Source: Leisingera sp. ANG-M7 (GTDB lineage Bacteria > Pseudomonadota > Alphaproteobacteria > Rhodobacterales > Rhodobacteraceae). Taken from it: 64,000 nucleotides of DNA. This document shows, one piece after another, positions 26,605 through 35,377 of the stretch. Position numbers and translations under genes: made by a program. The number at the start of each line of letters is the position of its first letter. The first letter of the stretch is position 1. The stretch covers positions 340,287 to 404,286 of the forward strand of contig NZ_JWLI01000005.1 in assembly GCF_000813965.1 (NCBI RefSeq), given 5' to 3'. The notes under the pieces are model-generated. The model searched no databases and was not told where the DNA came from. It saw nothing but the letters and a program-made list of their open reading frames with translations.

Positions 26605-27960
26605 TCAGCTCACCGCTGCAAAGCCTGCATCAAGGGCAGAAAGTATGGTGCTGGCCTCCGCCTCGCTCAGCACCAGCGGCGGCGACAGGATGATGTTGGG
26701 GCCGGAGACCCGCACCATGGCGCCTGCCTCATAGGCCGCTTCCTGCAGTTTGCTGATGGTCTTCTTGTCCACGGCTGTCTTGGCGGTGCAGTCGGATACC
26801 AGCTCCAGCGCGCACATCAGGCCGTGGCCGCCACGGACGTCGCCGATCAGCTCGTATTTCTGCTGCAGCGCCAGCAGGCCCTGATGGATTTGGGTGCCGC
26901 GGGCGGCTGCGTTTTCCGTCACGTTCAGGCGAAGGGTCTCTTGAAGGCAGGCCAGGGCAGCAGCCGCGCCGACCGGGTGGCCCGAGTAGGTGTAGCCGTG
27001 TCCGATGGCCGCCTTGCCGGTGGTGTCCTTCTCGAAAGTTTCGGTCATATGGTCTGCAATCATCACTGCGCCAAAGGGGAAGTAGCCATTGGTGATCGCC
27101 TTGGCGGTGGCCATCATGTCCGGCTGCACGCCCCAGTGGCGCGAGCCGCTCCACGATCCGGTGCGGCCGAAGGCAGTGATCACCTCATCGGCGATCAGCA
27201 GGATGCCGTTTCTGGAGCAGATCTCGCGCACGCCGGGCATGAAACTGGCATGCGGCGGGATCACCCCGCCGGCCCCCAGGACCGGCTCCATGATGAAAGC
27301 GGCGATTGTGCCTGCGCCCTGAAAGGCGATCTCGTCCTCCAGAGCCTGCAGGCAGAGCTGGGCCAGACGTTCCGGATCGGTCTCGTTGAAGGGGTTGCGG
27401 AAGGTGTAGGGCGCCGGGATGTGAAAGCAGCCGGGCAGCAGCGGTTCGTACTGGGTGCGGAAGTTTGCGTTGCCATTCACCGAAGCCCCGCCCATGTGGG
27501 TGCCGTGGTAGCCCTTCTTGAGGCTCAGGAACTTGGTGCGGCCTTCCTCGTCGCGGATCTTGTGGTACTGGCGGGCAAGACGCAGGGCGGTTTCTACGGA
27601 ATCCGAGCCGCCGGAGGTGAAAAAGGCGCGAGTGAGCCCGTCCGGCGCAAAGAACGCGTGCAGCTCTTCTGCCAGCTGAATCACCTGATCGTTGGTGGTG
27701 CCGCGAAAGGTGGAATAGTAAGGCAGCACGTTCAGTTGCGCCGCGATGGCGTCTTTTACCGGTTGGCATGAGAACCCGAGGTTCACGTTCCAGAGACCCC
27801 CGACTGCATCAACCACCTCATGCCCGTCAATGTCGGTGATCTTGACACCTTTGGCAGAGGTGATGATGGCGGGCGGACTGGCTAGGCTGTCGCCCGGGTG
27901 CGTCATGGGGTGCCAGAGGGATTTGGCGTTGTGCTCTTTCAGGAAGTTGGAGTCTTTCAT
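26605..27960 (-). CDS. Class III omega-aminotransferase
   Basis: A 451-residue PLP fold-type I aminotransferase. The PLP lysine is in ATAKAITNGYFPFGAVM, the cofactor aspartate in LLIADEVITAFGRTG, and SGGSDSVETALRLAR binds the phosphate. It is close in form to taurine, beta-alanine or polyamine:pyruvate aminotransferases, but specificity is not readable. It has an AGGAG start and is followed, on the same strand upstream, by an IclR gene that ends 43 bases before it, probably its regulator. Confidence 0.85.
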   Translation of the reverse strand: MKDSNFLKEHNAKSLWHPMTHPGDSLASPPAIITSAKGVKITDIDGHEVVDAVGGLWNVNLGFSCQPVKDAIAAQLNVLPYYSTFRGTTNDQVIQLAEELHAFFAPDGLTRAFFTSGGSDSVETALRLARQYHKIRDEEGRTKFLSLKKGYHGTHMGGASVNGNANFRTQYEPLLPGCFHIPAPYTFRNPFNETDPERLAQLCLQALEDEIAFQGAGTIAAFIMEPVLGAGGVIPPHASFMPGVREICSRNGILLIADEVITAFGRTGSWSGSRHWGVQPDMMATAKAITNGYFPFGAVMIADHMTETFEKDTTGKAAIGHGYTYSGHPVGAAAALACLQETLRLNVTENAAARGTQIHQGLLALQQKYELIGDVRGGHGLMCALELVSDCTAKTAVDKKTISKLQEAAYEAGAMVRVSGPNIILSPPLVLSEAEASTILSALDAGFAAVS

Positions 27961-28003
27961 GGGGCAGCTCCTGGATGCGGCCCGGTTTGGGCCGGTGAAG
28001 GGG

Positions 28004-28783
28004 TCAGGCGGTTTCGTCCTGCGGGAAGCCCGCCGGAGCGGACCCTCCGATGCGATAGGTGAGGGTGGCGCCTGCGCGGCGCAGGGCGGCTGGGATCAGT
28101 TGTTTCTGTTCTGCTGTCATGCGGGAAGCGGGGGCGGCCACCGCTAGGGCGCCGATCACCTTGCGGTCCGGATCAAATATTGGAACCGCGTGGGAATGAA
28201 CGTCTTCCTCAAACCCGCCGACAGACACGGCAATGCCGCTTTTGCGGATGCTGGTAAGCTGGGCGCGGATTTTCTGCGGATCTGTGATGGTTTCCGGAGT
28301 GCGGGCCCCCAGCGGCTGGGACAGTATAGTCTCGGCGAAGTCCGGTTCGGCATAGGCAAGAACTGCCATGCCGGAGCTGGTGCCATGAAATGTCAGAACC
28401 TTGGCGTCCTCCATCATCACCCTGGTGGCGTTGCGCGGTGAATAGGCGTGTGACAGCGAATTGAGCTGGCTGCCTTGCAAGAGCGACAGGTGAGTGGTTT
28501 CGCCGGTTTCATCGCTCAAATCGCGCAGAACCTGGCGGGAAACGGAGAGGATTGGCACCGCGGCCTCACGCAGGGCTGCAAGACGCAGAACCTGGGGGCC
28601 TAGCCGGTAAGAGCGGTCGCTGCCCGTCTGTTCTACAAAGCCCGATTCCTGAAGTTCGTTCATAAGCCGGTAGACGGTTGCCTTGTTCATCCCGGACAGG
28701 CGCGTGAGGTCGCTGAGCCCGATCGCGGTCCGGCCGTGATTGAAATATGTCAGCAGTGACAAGGCTTTGGATACAGTTCCCAT
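28004..28783 (-). CDS. IclR-family transcriptional regulator
   Basis: A 259-residue regulator: N-terminal winged HTH (about 1-65, with GLSDLTRLSGMNKATVYRLM) and C-terminal effector-binding GAF-like domain (about 80-255, with GTSSGMAVLAY and ALAVAAPASRM). The start MGTVSKALSLLTYF is chosen because it aligns with IclR proteins; the frame is open for 59 codons further without support. It precedes the class III aminotransferase on the same strand and likely controls it. Confidence 0.87.
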   Translation of the reverse strand: MGTVSKALSLLTYFNHGRTAIGLSDLTRLSGMNKATVYRLMNELQESGFVEQTGSDRSYRLGPQVLRLAALREAAVPILSVSRQVLRDLSDETGETTHLSLLQGSQLNSLSHAYSPRNATRVMMEDAKVLTFHGTSSGMAVLAYAEPDFAETILSQPLGARTPETITDPQKIRAQLTSIRKSGIAVSVGGFEEDVHSHAVPIFDPDRKVIGALAVAAPASRMTAEQKQLIPAALRRAGATLTYRIGGSAPAGFPQDETA

Positions 28784-28878
28784 GCGCCTGTTGAAGCTCC
28801 CTGTTTGAACTGTCCGGACGATCTCTCCTGCGCCGACGGTTCCGTGATGCGGTTTAAATGGCAGATGCGAGATCTGGT

Positions 28879-28903
28879 TGTCAATTAAATAAACCAGTGG
28901 TTT
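28879..28903 (-). promoter_or_regulatory. Candidate iclR promoter and operator
   Basis: On the minus strand a consensus -35 TTGACA (28884-28879) is preceded by the perfect palindrome AAACCA-n-TGGTTT (28891-28903). The -10 is weak (CATTTA/ATTTAA region, 18-19 bases on). The placement next to the -35 fits autoregulation by the IclR protein encoded from 28783. Confidence 0.4.
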
Positions 28904-29039
28904 GAATAGTGAGCCGACAAGTTGAACAGAGCCGTAGCGAGCGAGGGGATCGCCAGGCAACGGTTTGGCGGCGGCAGTGCTTAGGGCTGCAAGGGGCTAG
29001 GCACTTGCGAACACCAAGAGATGCCCGGGATTATCCTCA

Positions 29040-29073
29040 TGCCGTGGCTGTCGGGGTGCCGTGGCTGTCGGGG
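29040..29073 (+). repeat. 17-bp perfect tandem duplication
   Basis: TGCCGTGGCTGTCGGGG occurs twice head-to-tail (29040-29056 and 29057-29073), with a further TGCC. It lies in the 645-base non-coding stretch between iclR and the fatty-oxidation gene. Nothing else gene-like is seen in this stretch apart from the sites listed at 28879 and 29261. Confidence 0.8.
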
Positions 29074-29260
29074 TGCCTTGAAGCCGGTTTGACGCGGGCC
29101 TTACAGAACTAACGGGGAGTCTCGGCAGCGAGGCACAACAAGCCGTGCAGAGGCAGGGGGGTAGCGAGGCGGATAGCCAAGTCAGGAATCCGGGTTCGTC
29201 GCGGAAGGAGGCTGGCCTGTCGGATGATGCGTTTCAAAAAGTTCCCATTTGCCTCATCTT

Positions 29261-29286
29261 CTGTTACGCAACTGCCAGCGTAACAG
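29261..29286 (+). promoter_or_regulatory. Inverted repeat upstream of the fatty-oxidation gene
   Basis: CTGTTACGC (29261-29269) and GCGTAACAG (29278-29286) are perfect 9-bp inverted arms around an 8-base spacer, 143 bases upstream of the next start. The size and symmetry fit a dimeric regulator operator (TetR or GntR-like acyl-CoA sensor). The regulator is not in the window next to it. Confidence 0.45.
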
Positions 29287-29428
29287 GCCGCTGGGCATCT
29301 GAACGCCGCGACGCGGGGTTTGCTGGCCTTCGGCCGCCATTGGGGCTTGGCGCCGGTCCGGGTGCTGTGCCTAATCTGTTGGGAGCCGGGCGCAGGCACT
29401 GCCGCCGCGGGAGAGAGAGGAATACCGG

Positions 29429-31519
29429 ATGAATGAAGCCATTGCATACGAGCGCGTCGGCAATATTGCCGTTCTGAAGGCGCAAAACCCGCCTGTGAAC
29501 GCGCTGGGCATTGATGTGCGCAAAGGGCTGCTGGCCGCAATCGAGCGTGCTGAAGGTGAAGGCGCCAAGGCGGTGCTGATCTACGGTGAAGGCAAAACCT
29601 ATTTCGCAGGTGCTGATATCCGCGAATTCGGCAAGCCGCCTCAGGATCCCTACCTGCCGGGCCTGTGCAGCCGGATTGAGGCTTCGCCGCTGATCGTCGT
29701 GTCTGCCATGCACGGCACGGCGCTGGGTGGCGGGCTGGAGGTGGCTCTGTCCTCGCACTACCGGATTGCAGTGCCAACGGCGAAAATGGGGCTGCCCGAG
29801 GTCAACCTGGGCATCCTGCCCGGTGCCGGCGGAACCCAGCGGCTGCCGCGGCTGGCGGGGACCGAAGCGGCGCTGGAGATGATCACCACCGGCCGCCACT
29901 TTGGCGCGGCTGAGGCGCTGGACAAGGGAATCATCGACCGTATTGCAGACGGCGAACCCCGTGAAATCGGTCTCGCCTATGCGCAGGAACTGCTGGATTC
30001 GGGCGCACCGCGCCGAGCTGTTGGCGAAATGCCCGCGCCGGAAGCTGTGGATTTCGATGCCGTCTATGAGGCGACGCTGAAAAAAGGCCGCGGCCAGCTG
30101 TCTCCGGCGACGGCGGTGCGGGCGGTGCAGGCAGCGGTGGAAGCAGAAAGCTTTGAGGCGGGCCTTAAACGCGAGCGCGCGCTGTTCACGGAACTGATGG
30201 AATCGGATCAGCGGCAGGGGCTGATCCATGCCTTCTTCTCGGAGCGTGCGGTCAGCAAGCTGCCGGAGCTGGAAGGCGTGGATCCCCGCGAAGTTGCCGC
30301 GATGGGGGTGATCGGCGGTGGCACCATGGGCGCAGGCATTGCCACAGCGGCGCTGTTGGCGGGGATGCCGGTGGTGCTGATTGAGATGACGGACGAGGGT
30401 GTTGCCGCCGCGCGCGGGCGCATTGAAGGCAACCTGCAAGGCGCCCTGAAGCGGGGCAAGGTCACCCAGGCGCAATATGATCAGCTGACCGGCGAGGCGC
30501 TGACCGTGGCCACGGATTATGCCGCGCTGGACCAGGTGGATCTGGTGGTCGAGGCCGTGTTCGAAGACATGGGCGTCAAGCGCGAGGTCTTTGGCAAGCT
30601 GGATGCGCATTGCAAGCCGGGGGCGGTGCTGGCGACCAATACATCCTATCTGGATGTGGATGAGATCGCCGCAGCGACCTCCCGCCCGCAGGATGTGATC
30701 GGGCTGCATTTTTTCTCACCCGCGCATGTGATGAAGCTGTTGGAAGTTGTGGTGGCGGAGAAGACTGCGCCGGAAGTTCTGGCCACCGGCTTTGCTCTCG
30801 GCAAGCGGCTGAAGAAAGTGGCGGTGCGGTCTGGCATCTGCGACGGCTTCATCGGCAACCGGATTATGAATGCCTACCGCAAGGCAGCAGAATATGTGGT
30901 GCTGGATGGGGCGTCGCCCTACCAAGTGGACAAGGTGGTGACCACTTTCGGCTTCCCGATGGGGCCGTTTGCAATGGGGGATCTTGCAGGGCTGGATATC
31001 AATTGGGCCGCCCGCAAGCGCCGTGCGCCCACCCGCGACCCGCGCGAGCGGGTGCCGCGCTTCTACGAAATGCTCTGCGAAGGCGGCGATTTCGGTCAGA
31101 AAACCGGCAAGGGCTTTTATGTCTACGAAGCAGGCAAGCGCGGCGGCGTGCCGAACCCTGAGGTGGCCGAGCTGATTGCCCGGGATCAGGAACAGCAAGG
31201 CGTTTCCCCGCGGGAGTTCTCGGACGCGGAGGTGTTGCGCCGCTACATGTGCGCCATGGTGAATGAGGCTGCCAAGGTGGTGGGCGAGGGCATAGCCCGG
31301 CGCCCGCTGGATGTGGATATGGTGATGCTGTTCGGCTACGGTTTCCCGCGGTTCTGGGCCGGTCCGCTGAAATGGGCCGATCTGCAGGGGCTGGACAGTA
31401 TCCTGGCCGATATTCAGGCCTATGCAGAAGAGGACGGTTTCTTCTGGCAGCCCGCGCCGCTCCTGGAGCAATTGGTGGCGGAAGGCACGACCTTCGACGA
31501 TCTGAACAAAGCCGGCTAG
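29429..31519 (+). CDS. Fused enoyl-CoA hydratase/3-hydroxyacyl-CoA dehydrogenase (FadJ/FadB-like)
   Basis: A 696-residue bifunctional beta-oxidation enzyme. The enoyl-CoA hydratase domain (about 1-185) has the oxyanion segments FAGADIREF and GTALGGGLEVAL; the NAD domain (about 290-470) begins GVIGGGTMGAGIA; two C-terminal dehydrogenase domains follow. It hydrates enoyl-CoA and oxidises 3-hydroxyacyl-CoA. Given the nearby paa operon it might also serve late phenylacetate steps (PaaG/PaaH-like), but general fatty-acid oxidation is more likely. AGAGGAA precedes the start. Confidence 0.92.
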   Translation: MNEAIAYERVGNIAVLKAQNPPVNALGIDVRKGLLAAIERAEGEGAKAVLIYGEGKTYFAGADIREFGKPPQDPYLPGLCSRIEASPLIVVSAMHGTALGGGLEVALSSHYRIAVPTAKMGLPEVNLGILPGAGGTQRLPRLAGTEAALEMITTGRHFGAAEALDKGIIDRIADGEPREIGLAYAQELLDSGAPRRAVGEMPAPEAVDFDAVYEATLKKGRGQLSPATAVRAVQAAVEAESFEAGLKRERALFTELMESDQRQGLIHAFFSERAVSKLPELEGVDPREVAAMGVIGGGTMGAGIATAALLAGMPVVLIEMTDEGVAAARGRIEGNLQGALKRGKVTQAQYDQLTGEALTVATDYAALDQVDLVVEAVFEDMGVKREVFGKLDAHCKPGAVLATNTSYLDVDEIAAATSRPQDVIGLHFFSPAHVMKLLEVVVAEKTAPEVLATGFALGKRLKKVAVRSGICDGFIGNRIMNAYRKAAEYVVLDGASPYQVDKVVTTFGFPMGPFAMGDLAGLDINWAARKRRAPTRDPRERVPRFYEMLCEGGDFGQKTGKGFYVYEAGKRGGVPNPEVAELIARDQEQQGVSPREFSDAEVLRRYMCAMVNEAAKVVGEGIARRPLDVDMVMLFGYGFPRFWAGPLKWADLQGLDSILADIQAYAEEDGFFWQPAPLLEQLVAEGTTFDDLNKAG

Positions 31520-31616
31520 GCACACGGGCGGCGCCCCTCCGGCCCGCCGAGGGTCAGCGGTGCGCGTCCCGGTGCTGCCGGGCTGGACGCGCAAGCGTTG
31601 GCCGTATTACGCAAAA

Positions 31617-31674
31617 GCGCCGCGCGGAACGCGCGGCGCATGGCCCAACAAGAGCGGCGCACCTTCGGTGCGCC
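31617..31674. repeat. Dispersed double-hairpin repeat, copy 2
   Basis: GCGCCGCGC (31617-31625) pairs with GCGCGGCGC (31631-31639), followed by TGGCCCAAC and a second hairpin GGCGCACC/GGTGCGCC (31656-31663/31667-31674). It lies between the convergent fatty-oxidation gene and rpe, and probably terminates both. Confidence 0.55.
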
Positions 31675-31701
31675 TGGCGATTGGCGGGAGTTCCCCGCGC
31701 T

Positions 31702-32391
31702 TTACGCCCAGGTGCCTTCGGTGGCGGAACGGATCTTGCGGATGTTCTCGCCGTAGACTTCCGGCTTGTCCACGGACCCGCCCTTGAATACCGCGGACCC
31801 TGCAACCAGTACGTCGGCACCGGCTTCGGCCACCAGTGGCGCGGTGGTAGGATCAACGCCGCCATCGATCTCGATATGCACCGGGCGGTCGCCGATCATC
31901 GACCGCAGGCGGCGGATCTTGGCGGTCATGTCGAGGAACTTCTGGCCGCCGAAGCCAGGGTTCACGGTCATCACGCAGACCAGATCAGTCAGGTCCAGCA
32001 GATGCTCCACCGCTTCGGCAGGGGTGCCGGGGTTCAACGCCACGCCTGCCTTCATGCCTGCGCTGCGGATTGCCTGCAGGGTGCGGTGGATGTGCGGGCC
32101 TGCCTCGATATGGGCAGTCAGCACGTCGGCACCGGCGTCGGCATAGGCGTCGATGTAGGGATCAACAGGTGCGATCATCAGGTGCACATCCATTACCGTC
32201 TTCACATGCGGGCGGAAGGCCTTCACCGCCTGCGGGCCGAAGGTGAGGTTCGGAACGAAATGCCCGTCCATAACGTCCACATGCACCCAGTCGGCGCCTT
32301 GGGCTTCGATAGCCTGGATCTCCTGGCCGAAGTTGGCGAAATCGGCGGACAGGATGGAGGGCGCGATCTTGATCTTGCGGTCAAAGGACAT
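31702..32391 (-). CDS. rpe: Ribulose-phosphate 3-epimerase
   Basis: A 229-residue TIM-barrel epimerase interconverting ribulose 5-phosphate and xylulose 5-phosphate. Signatures include KIAPSILSADFANFG, HVDVMDGHFVPNLTFGP and VMTVNPGFGGQKF, with the metal/acid-base His and Asp residues in place. The start MSFDRKIK is chosen for the AAGGAAG site; a longer frame runs into the phn promoter. It is divergent from phnC with 215 bases between. Confidence 0.93.
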   Translation of the reverse strand: MSFDRKIKIAPSILSADFANFGQEIQAIEAQGADWVHVDVMDGHFVPNLTFGPQAVKAFRPHVKTVMDVHLMIAPVDPYIDAYADAGADVLTAHIEAGPHIHRTLQAIRSAGMKAGVALNPGTPAEAVEHLLDLTDLVCVMTVNPGFGGQKFLDMTAKIRRLRSMIGDRPVHIEIDGGVDPTTAPLVAEAGADVLVAGSAVFKGGSVDKPEVYGENIRKIRSATEGTWA

Positions 32392-32525
32392 CTGGCGGCT
32401 TCCTTGTGCAAAGGGAATTGAGGAGTCGGAGGCCGTATAGACCGTCCGGCCCGCTGTGCACAGGGGCAGATTGCGCCGCGGCCCTGTTTCCTGGGGTGCC
32501 ACGCCTGCCGGTTGCGCCGGTCCTC

Positions 32526-32553
32526 GTTACAAAACTTTCACGGCAGTGACACA
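32526..32553 (+). promoter_or_regulatory. Possible Pho box upstream of phnC
   Basis: Three degenerate TTAC/TTCAC/TGACA-like units start at 32527, 32537 and 32547, a 10-11 base periodicity like PhoB boxes, within 80 bases of the phnC start. PhoB control of phosphonate uptake is established in many proteobacteria; the match here is weak. Confidence 0.3.
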
Positions 32554-32606
32554 AGAGCTTTGAGCGGGGCCGGTAGGCAACTCCCGAACGACAAGGGAGC
32601 GCCCCG

Positions 32607-33425
32607 GTGCTGCGCATAGACAAACTGACCAAACGGTTCGGCGGCAAGATTGCGGTGGATACCGCCACGCTGGACATCGACAAGCCCTGCATGATCGGCA
32701 TCATCGGCCGCTCTGGTGCGGGCAAATCCACCCTGTTGCGGATGCTAAACCGGCTGGAGGACGCCAGCGGCGGCCGCATCCTGTTCGAGGGGCGCGAGAT
32801 CACCGGGCTGAAAGGCAAAGACAAGCGCGCCTGGCAGTCCGACTGCGCGATGATTTTCCAGCAATTCAATCTGGTGCCGCGGATGGATGTGGTGTCGAAT
32901 GTGCTGCACGGCACACTGAACCGCCGCAACGCGATGGCGACGCTGTTCAACCTCTATCCGATGGCGGATATTCACAAGGCGATCGACATCCTCGACCGCC
33001 TAGGCATTGCCGAGCATGCGGCCAAGCGGGCTGAAGCGCTCTCAGGCGGCCAGCAGCAGCGGGTGGCGATTGCCCGGGCGCTGATGCAGGACCCGAAAAT
33101 CATTCTGGCGGATGAGCCGATCGCCTCGCTCGACCCGATGAACGCCCAGACCGTGATGGAGGCGCTGCGCCGCATCCACGAGGAAGACGGGCGTACTGTC
33201 ATTGCCAACCTGCATACGCTGGATACTGCGCGCCGCTATTGCGACCGGGTCGTTGGGATGCGCGACGGGCGCATCGTCTTTGACGGGCTGCCGGAGCAGC
33301 TGACCACCGGCGTCGCCCGCGAGATTTATGGCGCCGGGGAGGAATTCTCCGAAGCCGCCACCTCGACCGAGATTGAAACGCTGGAAAAGACGGGCGCGAT
33401 GCGCGCTGCCATTCCCGCTGAGTAA
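32607..33425 (+). CDS. phnC: Phosphonate ABC transporter ATPase PhnC
   Basis: A 272-residue ATPase energising phosphonate or phosphite uptake. Walker [10 protein letters not shown] (about 34-42), signature [15 protein letters not shown] and Walker [10 protein letters not shown] are intact. The start codon is GTG at 32607, supported by AAGGGAG upstream and by family length. The C-terminus is about 25 residues longer than minimal PhnC. A stem-loop (CCCGGC/GCCGGG at 33448-33469) follows before phnD. Confidence 0.93.
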   Translation: MLRIDKLTKRFGGKIAVDTATLDIDKPCMIGIIGRSGAGKSTLLRMLNRLEDASGGRILFEGREITGLKGKDKRAWQSDCAMIFQQFNLVPRMDVVSNVLHGTLNRRNAMATLFNLYPMADIHKAIDILDRLGIAEHAAKRAEALSGGQQQRVAIARALMQDPKIILADEPIASLDPMNAQTVMEALRRIHEEDGRTVIANLHTLDTARRYCDRVVGMRDGRIVFDGLPEQLTTGVAREIYGAGEEFSEAATSTEIETLEKTGAMRAAIPAE

Positions 33426-33490
33426 CCCGTGACCCTGAATTCATCGACCCGGCGGGCTGCTCTGCCGGGACCCAACCGGAGAGACATGAG

Positions 33491-34393
33491 ATGAAGAAAC
33501 TGATTGCTGCCGTTATGGCAACCACCGCGCTGGCAGCCCCCGTTGCCGCCGAAGACATCACCGAATTCCGCATCGGGATCATCGGCGGCGAGAATGCCCA
33601 GGACCGTTTGAACAACAACGAATGCCTGCGCGCCTACACCGAAAAGGAGCTTGGTGTCGAAACCAAGCTGTTCGCGCCGGCCGACTACAACGGCGTGATC
33701 CAGGGCCTGCTGGGCGGCACCATCGACATGGCTTGGCTGGGTGCCTCCGGCTATGCCAAGACCTACCTGACCGACCCCGAAGCTGTGGAGCCGGTTCTGG
33801 TCAAGGTGAATACCGACGGCGGCTACGGCTATTACTCGGTTGGTTTTGCCCGCAAGGACAGCGGCATCACCTCGCTGGAAGACCTGAAAGGCAAGACCTT
33901 TGGCTTCGGCGATCCGAACTCCACCTCGGGCTACCTGATCCCGTCGATCGAGATCCCCAGCAAGATCAATGCCTCCATGGACTCCGGCGACTACTTCGGT
34001 GAAGTGAAGTTCACCGGCGGCCATGAACAGACCATCGTTGCGGTCGCCAATGGCGATGTGGACGGCGGTGTGACCTGGGCCGACGGCCTGGGCGAATGGG
34101 AAGATGGCTACCAGTCCGGCGCCCTGCGCCGCGCTGTGGATGCCGGCCTTGTCGATATGAACGACATGGTGGAGATCTGGAAATCCGCCCCGATCCCGGA
34201 AGGCCCGGTGGTTCTGCGCAAAGCGCTGCCGGCAGACGTAAAAGCCAAGATGACCGCGCTGATGGATAATCTCAGCGAGACCGACCGTGATTGCTTCTAT
34301 GGTGTTGCGGCAGGTGAAGCCAAGAGCTTCGACCCGATCACTCATGAAGCCTATGAGGTGATCATTGAGGCCCGCAAGCTGAAGTCCCAGTAA
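33491..34393 (+). CDS. phnD: Phosphonate ABC transporter substrate-binding protein PhnD
   Basis: A 300-residue periplasmic binding protein. A signal peptide (about 1-20, cleaved near APVAAE) precedes the PhnD core, with the ligand-contacting GSxxxAWLGASGYA-like and DPNSTSGYLIP segments. GGAGA precedes the ATG. The exact ligand (2-aminoethylphosphonate, methylphosphonate, phosphite) cannot be read off. Confidence 0.93.
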   Translation: MKKLIAAVMATTALAAPVAAEDITEFRIGIIGGENAQDRLNNNECLRAYTEKELGVETKLFAPADYNGVIQGLLGGTIDMAWLGASGYAKTYLTDPEAVEPVLVKVNTDGGYGYYSVGFARKDSGITSLEDLKGKTFGFGDPNSTSGYLIPSIEIPSKINASMDSGDYFGEVKFTGGHEQTIVAVANGDVDGGVTWADGLGEWEDGYQSGALRRAVDAGLVDMNDMVEIWKSAPIPEGPVVLRKALPADVKAKMTALMDNLSETDRDCFYGVAAGEAKSFDPITHEAYEVIIEARKLKSQ

Positions 34394-34423
34394 TTTCAGC
34401 CCAGCACGTATTTAACTGTGCTC

Positions 34424-34456
34424 TGCGGGGTTCCGGGCCGGTCTTGGAGCCCCGCA
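34424..34456 (+). other. Intercistronic hairpin between phnD and phnE1
   Basis: TGCGGGGTTCC (34424-34434) pairs with GGAGCCCCGCA (34446-34456), one G-T wobble, around an 11-nt loop. Such hairpins after binding-protein genes commonly protect the upstream mRNA and lower permease expression. Confidence 0.55.
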
Positions 34457-34507
34457 ATTTCCTGGATGGGCCCAGTATCACCCATCCCCAGAAGATCAGG
34501 ATCCCAA

Positions 34508-35377
34508 ATGGCAGATTTGACAGCCGCCCGGCCGGGCATCGAGGACATCCGGCAGCACTACACTGCCCATACCCAGCGCAAGCGGCTCTATGGCGGCATC
34601 CTGCTGGCGGTTTTTGTGGCGCTGATGGCGGCCGGTTTCCGCACCGCGAATGCCCGCAATGCAGGCTCCTTTGCCGACGGGTTCTCGCGCATCTTCGATT
34701 ATCCTTCCGAAGTTCTGGCGGAAGCAGCCGAGAAGGCCGCCCAACTGCCGGGGCATCTGGTGGAATTCTTTCCGGCGCTGGTGGAGACGCTGAACATTGC
34801 AGCCGCCTCGACCCTGGCTGGCGCGGTGTTTGGAACCCTGCTGTCGCTGCTGGCGACGCGCGGCATGGCGCCTTGGCCAATGCTGATCCCGCTGTTCCGG
34901 CGTGTCAGCGATGTCTGCCGTGCAATTCCGGAAATCGTTATTGCCCTGATGCTGATCTTTGTGCTGGGCGGCGGGCCGGTGCCAGCCATGATTGCCATCG
35001 CCATCCACACCGCGGGCGCGCTGGGCAAGCTGTTTTCCGAAGTGAACGAAAACGCCTCGTTGAAACCCGTTGAGGGCCTGACCTCCGTCGGTGCCACCTG
35101 GGCGCAGCGGATGACGCTGGGGGTGATCCCGCAGGTTGGCCCGAATTACATCAGCTACGCGCTGCTGCGGTTTGAAATCAACATCCGCGCTTCTGCCATC
35201 CTCGGCTTTGTCGGTGCGGGCGGTATTGGCTACGAGTTGAAGAACGCCATGTCCTGGGGGCAGGGCCGCTACGACGAGGCTGCTGCCATTTTTCTCCTTC
35301 TCTTTGTCACCATCGTGGCCGTTGACCAGCTGTCCGGCCTCTTGCGTGACCACCTGACCCATGGAGCGAAGGCATGA
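34508..35377 (+). CDS. phnE: Phosphonate ABC transporter permease PhnE (first)
   Basis: A 289-residue permease with an N-terminal span (about 26-48) and a BPD_transp_1 core containing the EAA-like loop SVGATWAQRMTLGVIPQVGP near residue 195. It pairs with the second PhnE. The start MADLTAARPG is preferred; an in-frame ATG 90 bases upstream would put the hairpin inside the gene. The last four bases overlap phnE2 (ATGA). Confidence 0.9.
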   Translation: MADLTAARPGIEDIRQHYTAHTQRKRLYGGILLAVFVALMAAGFRTANARNAGSFADGFSRIFDYPSEVLAEAAEKAAQLPGHLVEFFPALVETLNIAAASTLAGAVFGTLLSLLATRGMAPWPMLIPLFRRVSDVCRAIPEIVIALMLIFVLGGGPVPAMIAIAIHTAGALGKLFSEVNENASLKPVEGLTSVGATWAQRMTLGVIPQVGPNYISYALLRFEINIRASAILGFVGAGGIGYELKNAMSWGQGRYDEAAAIFLLLFVTIVAVDQLSGLLRDHLTHGAKA

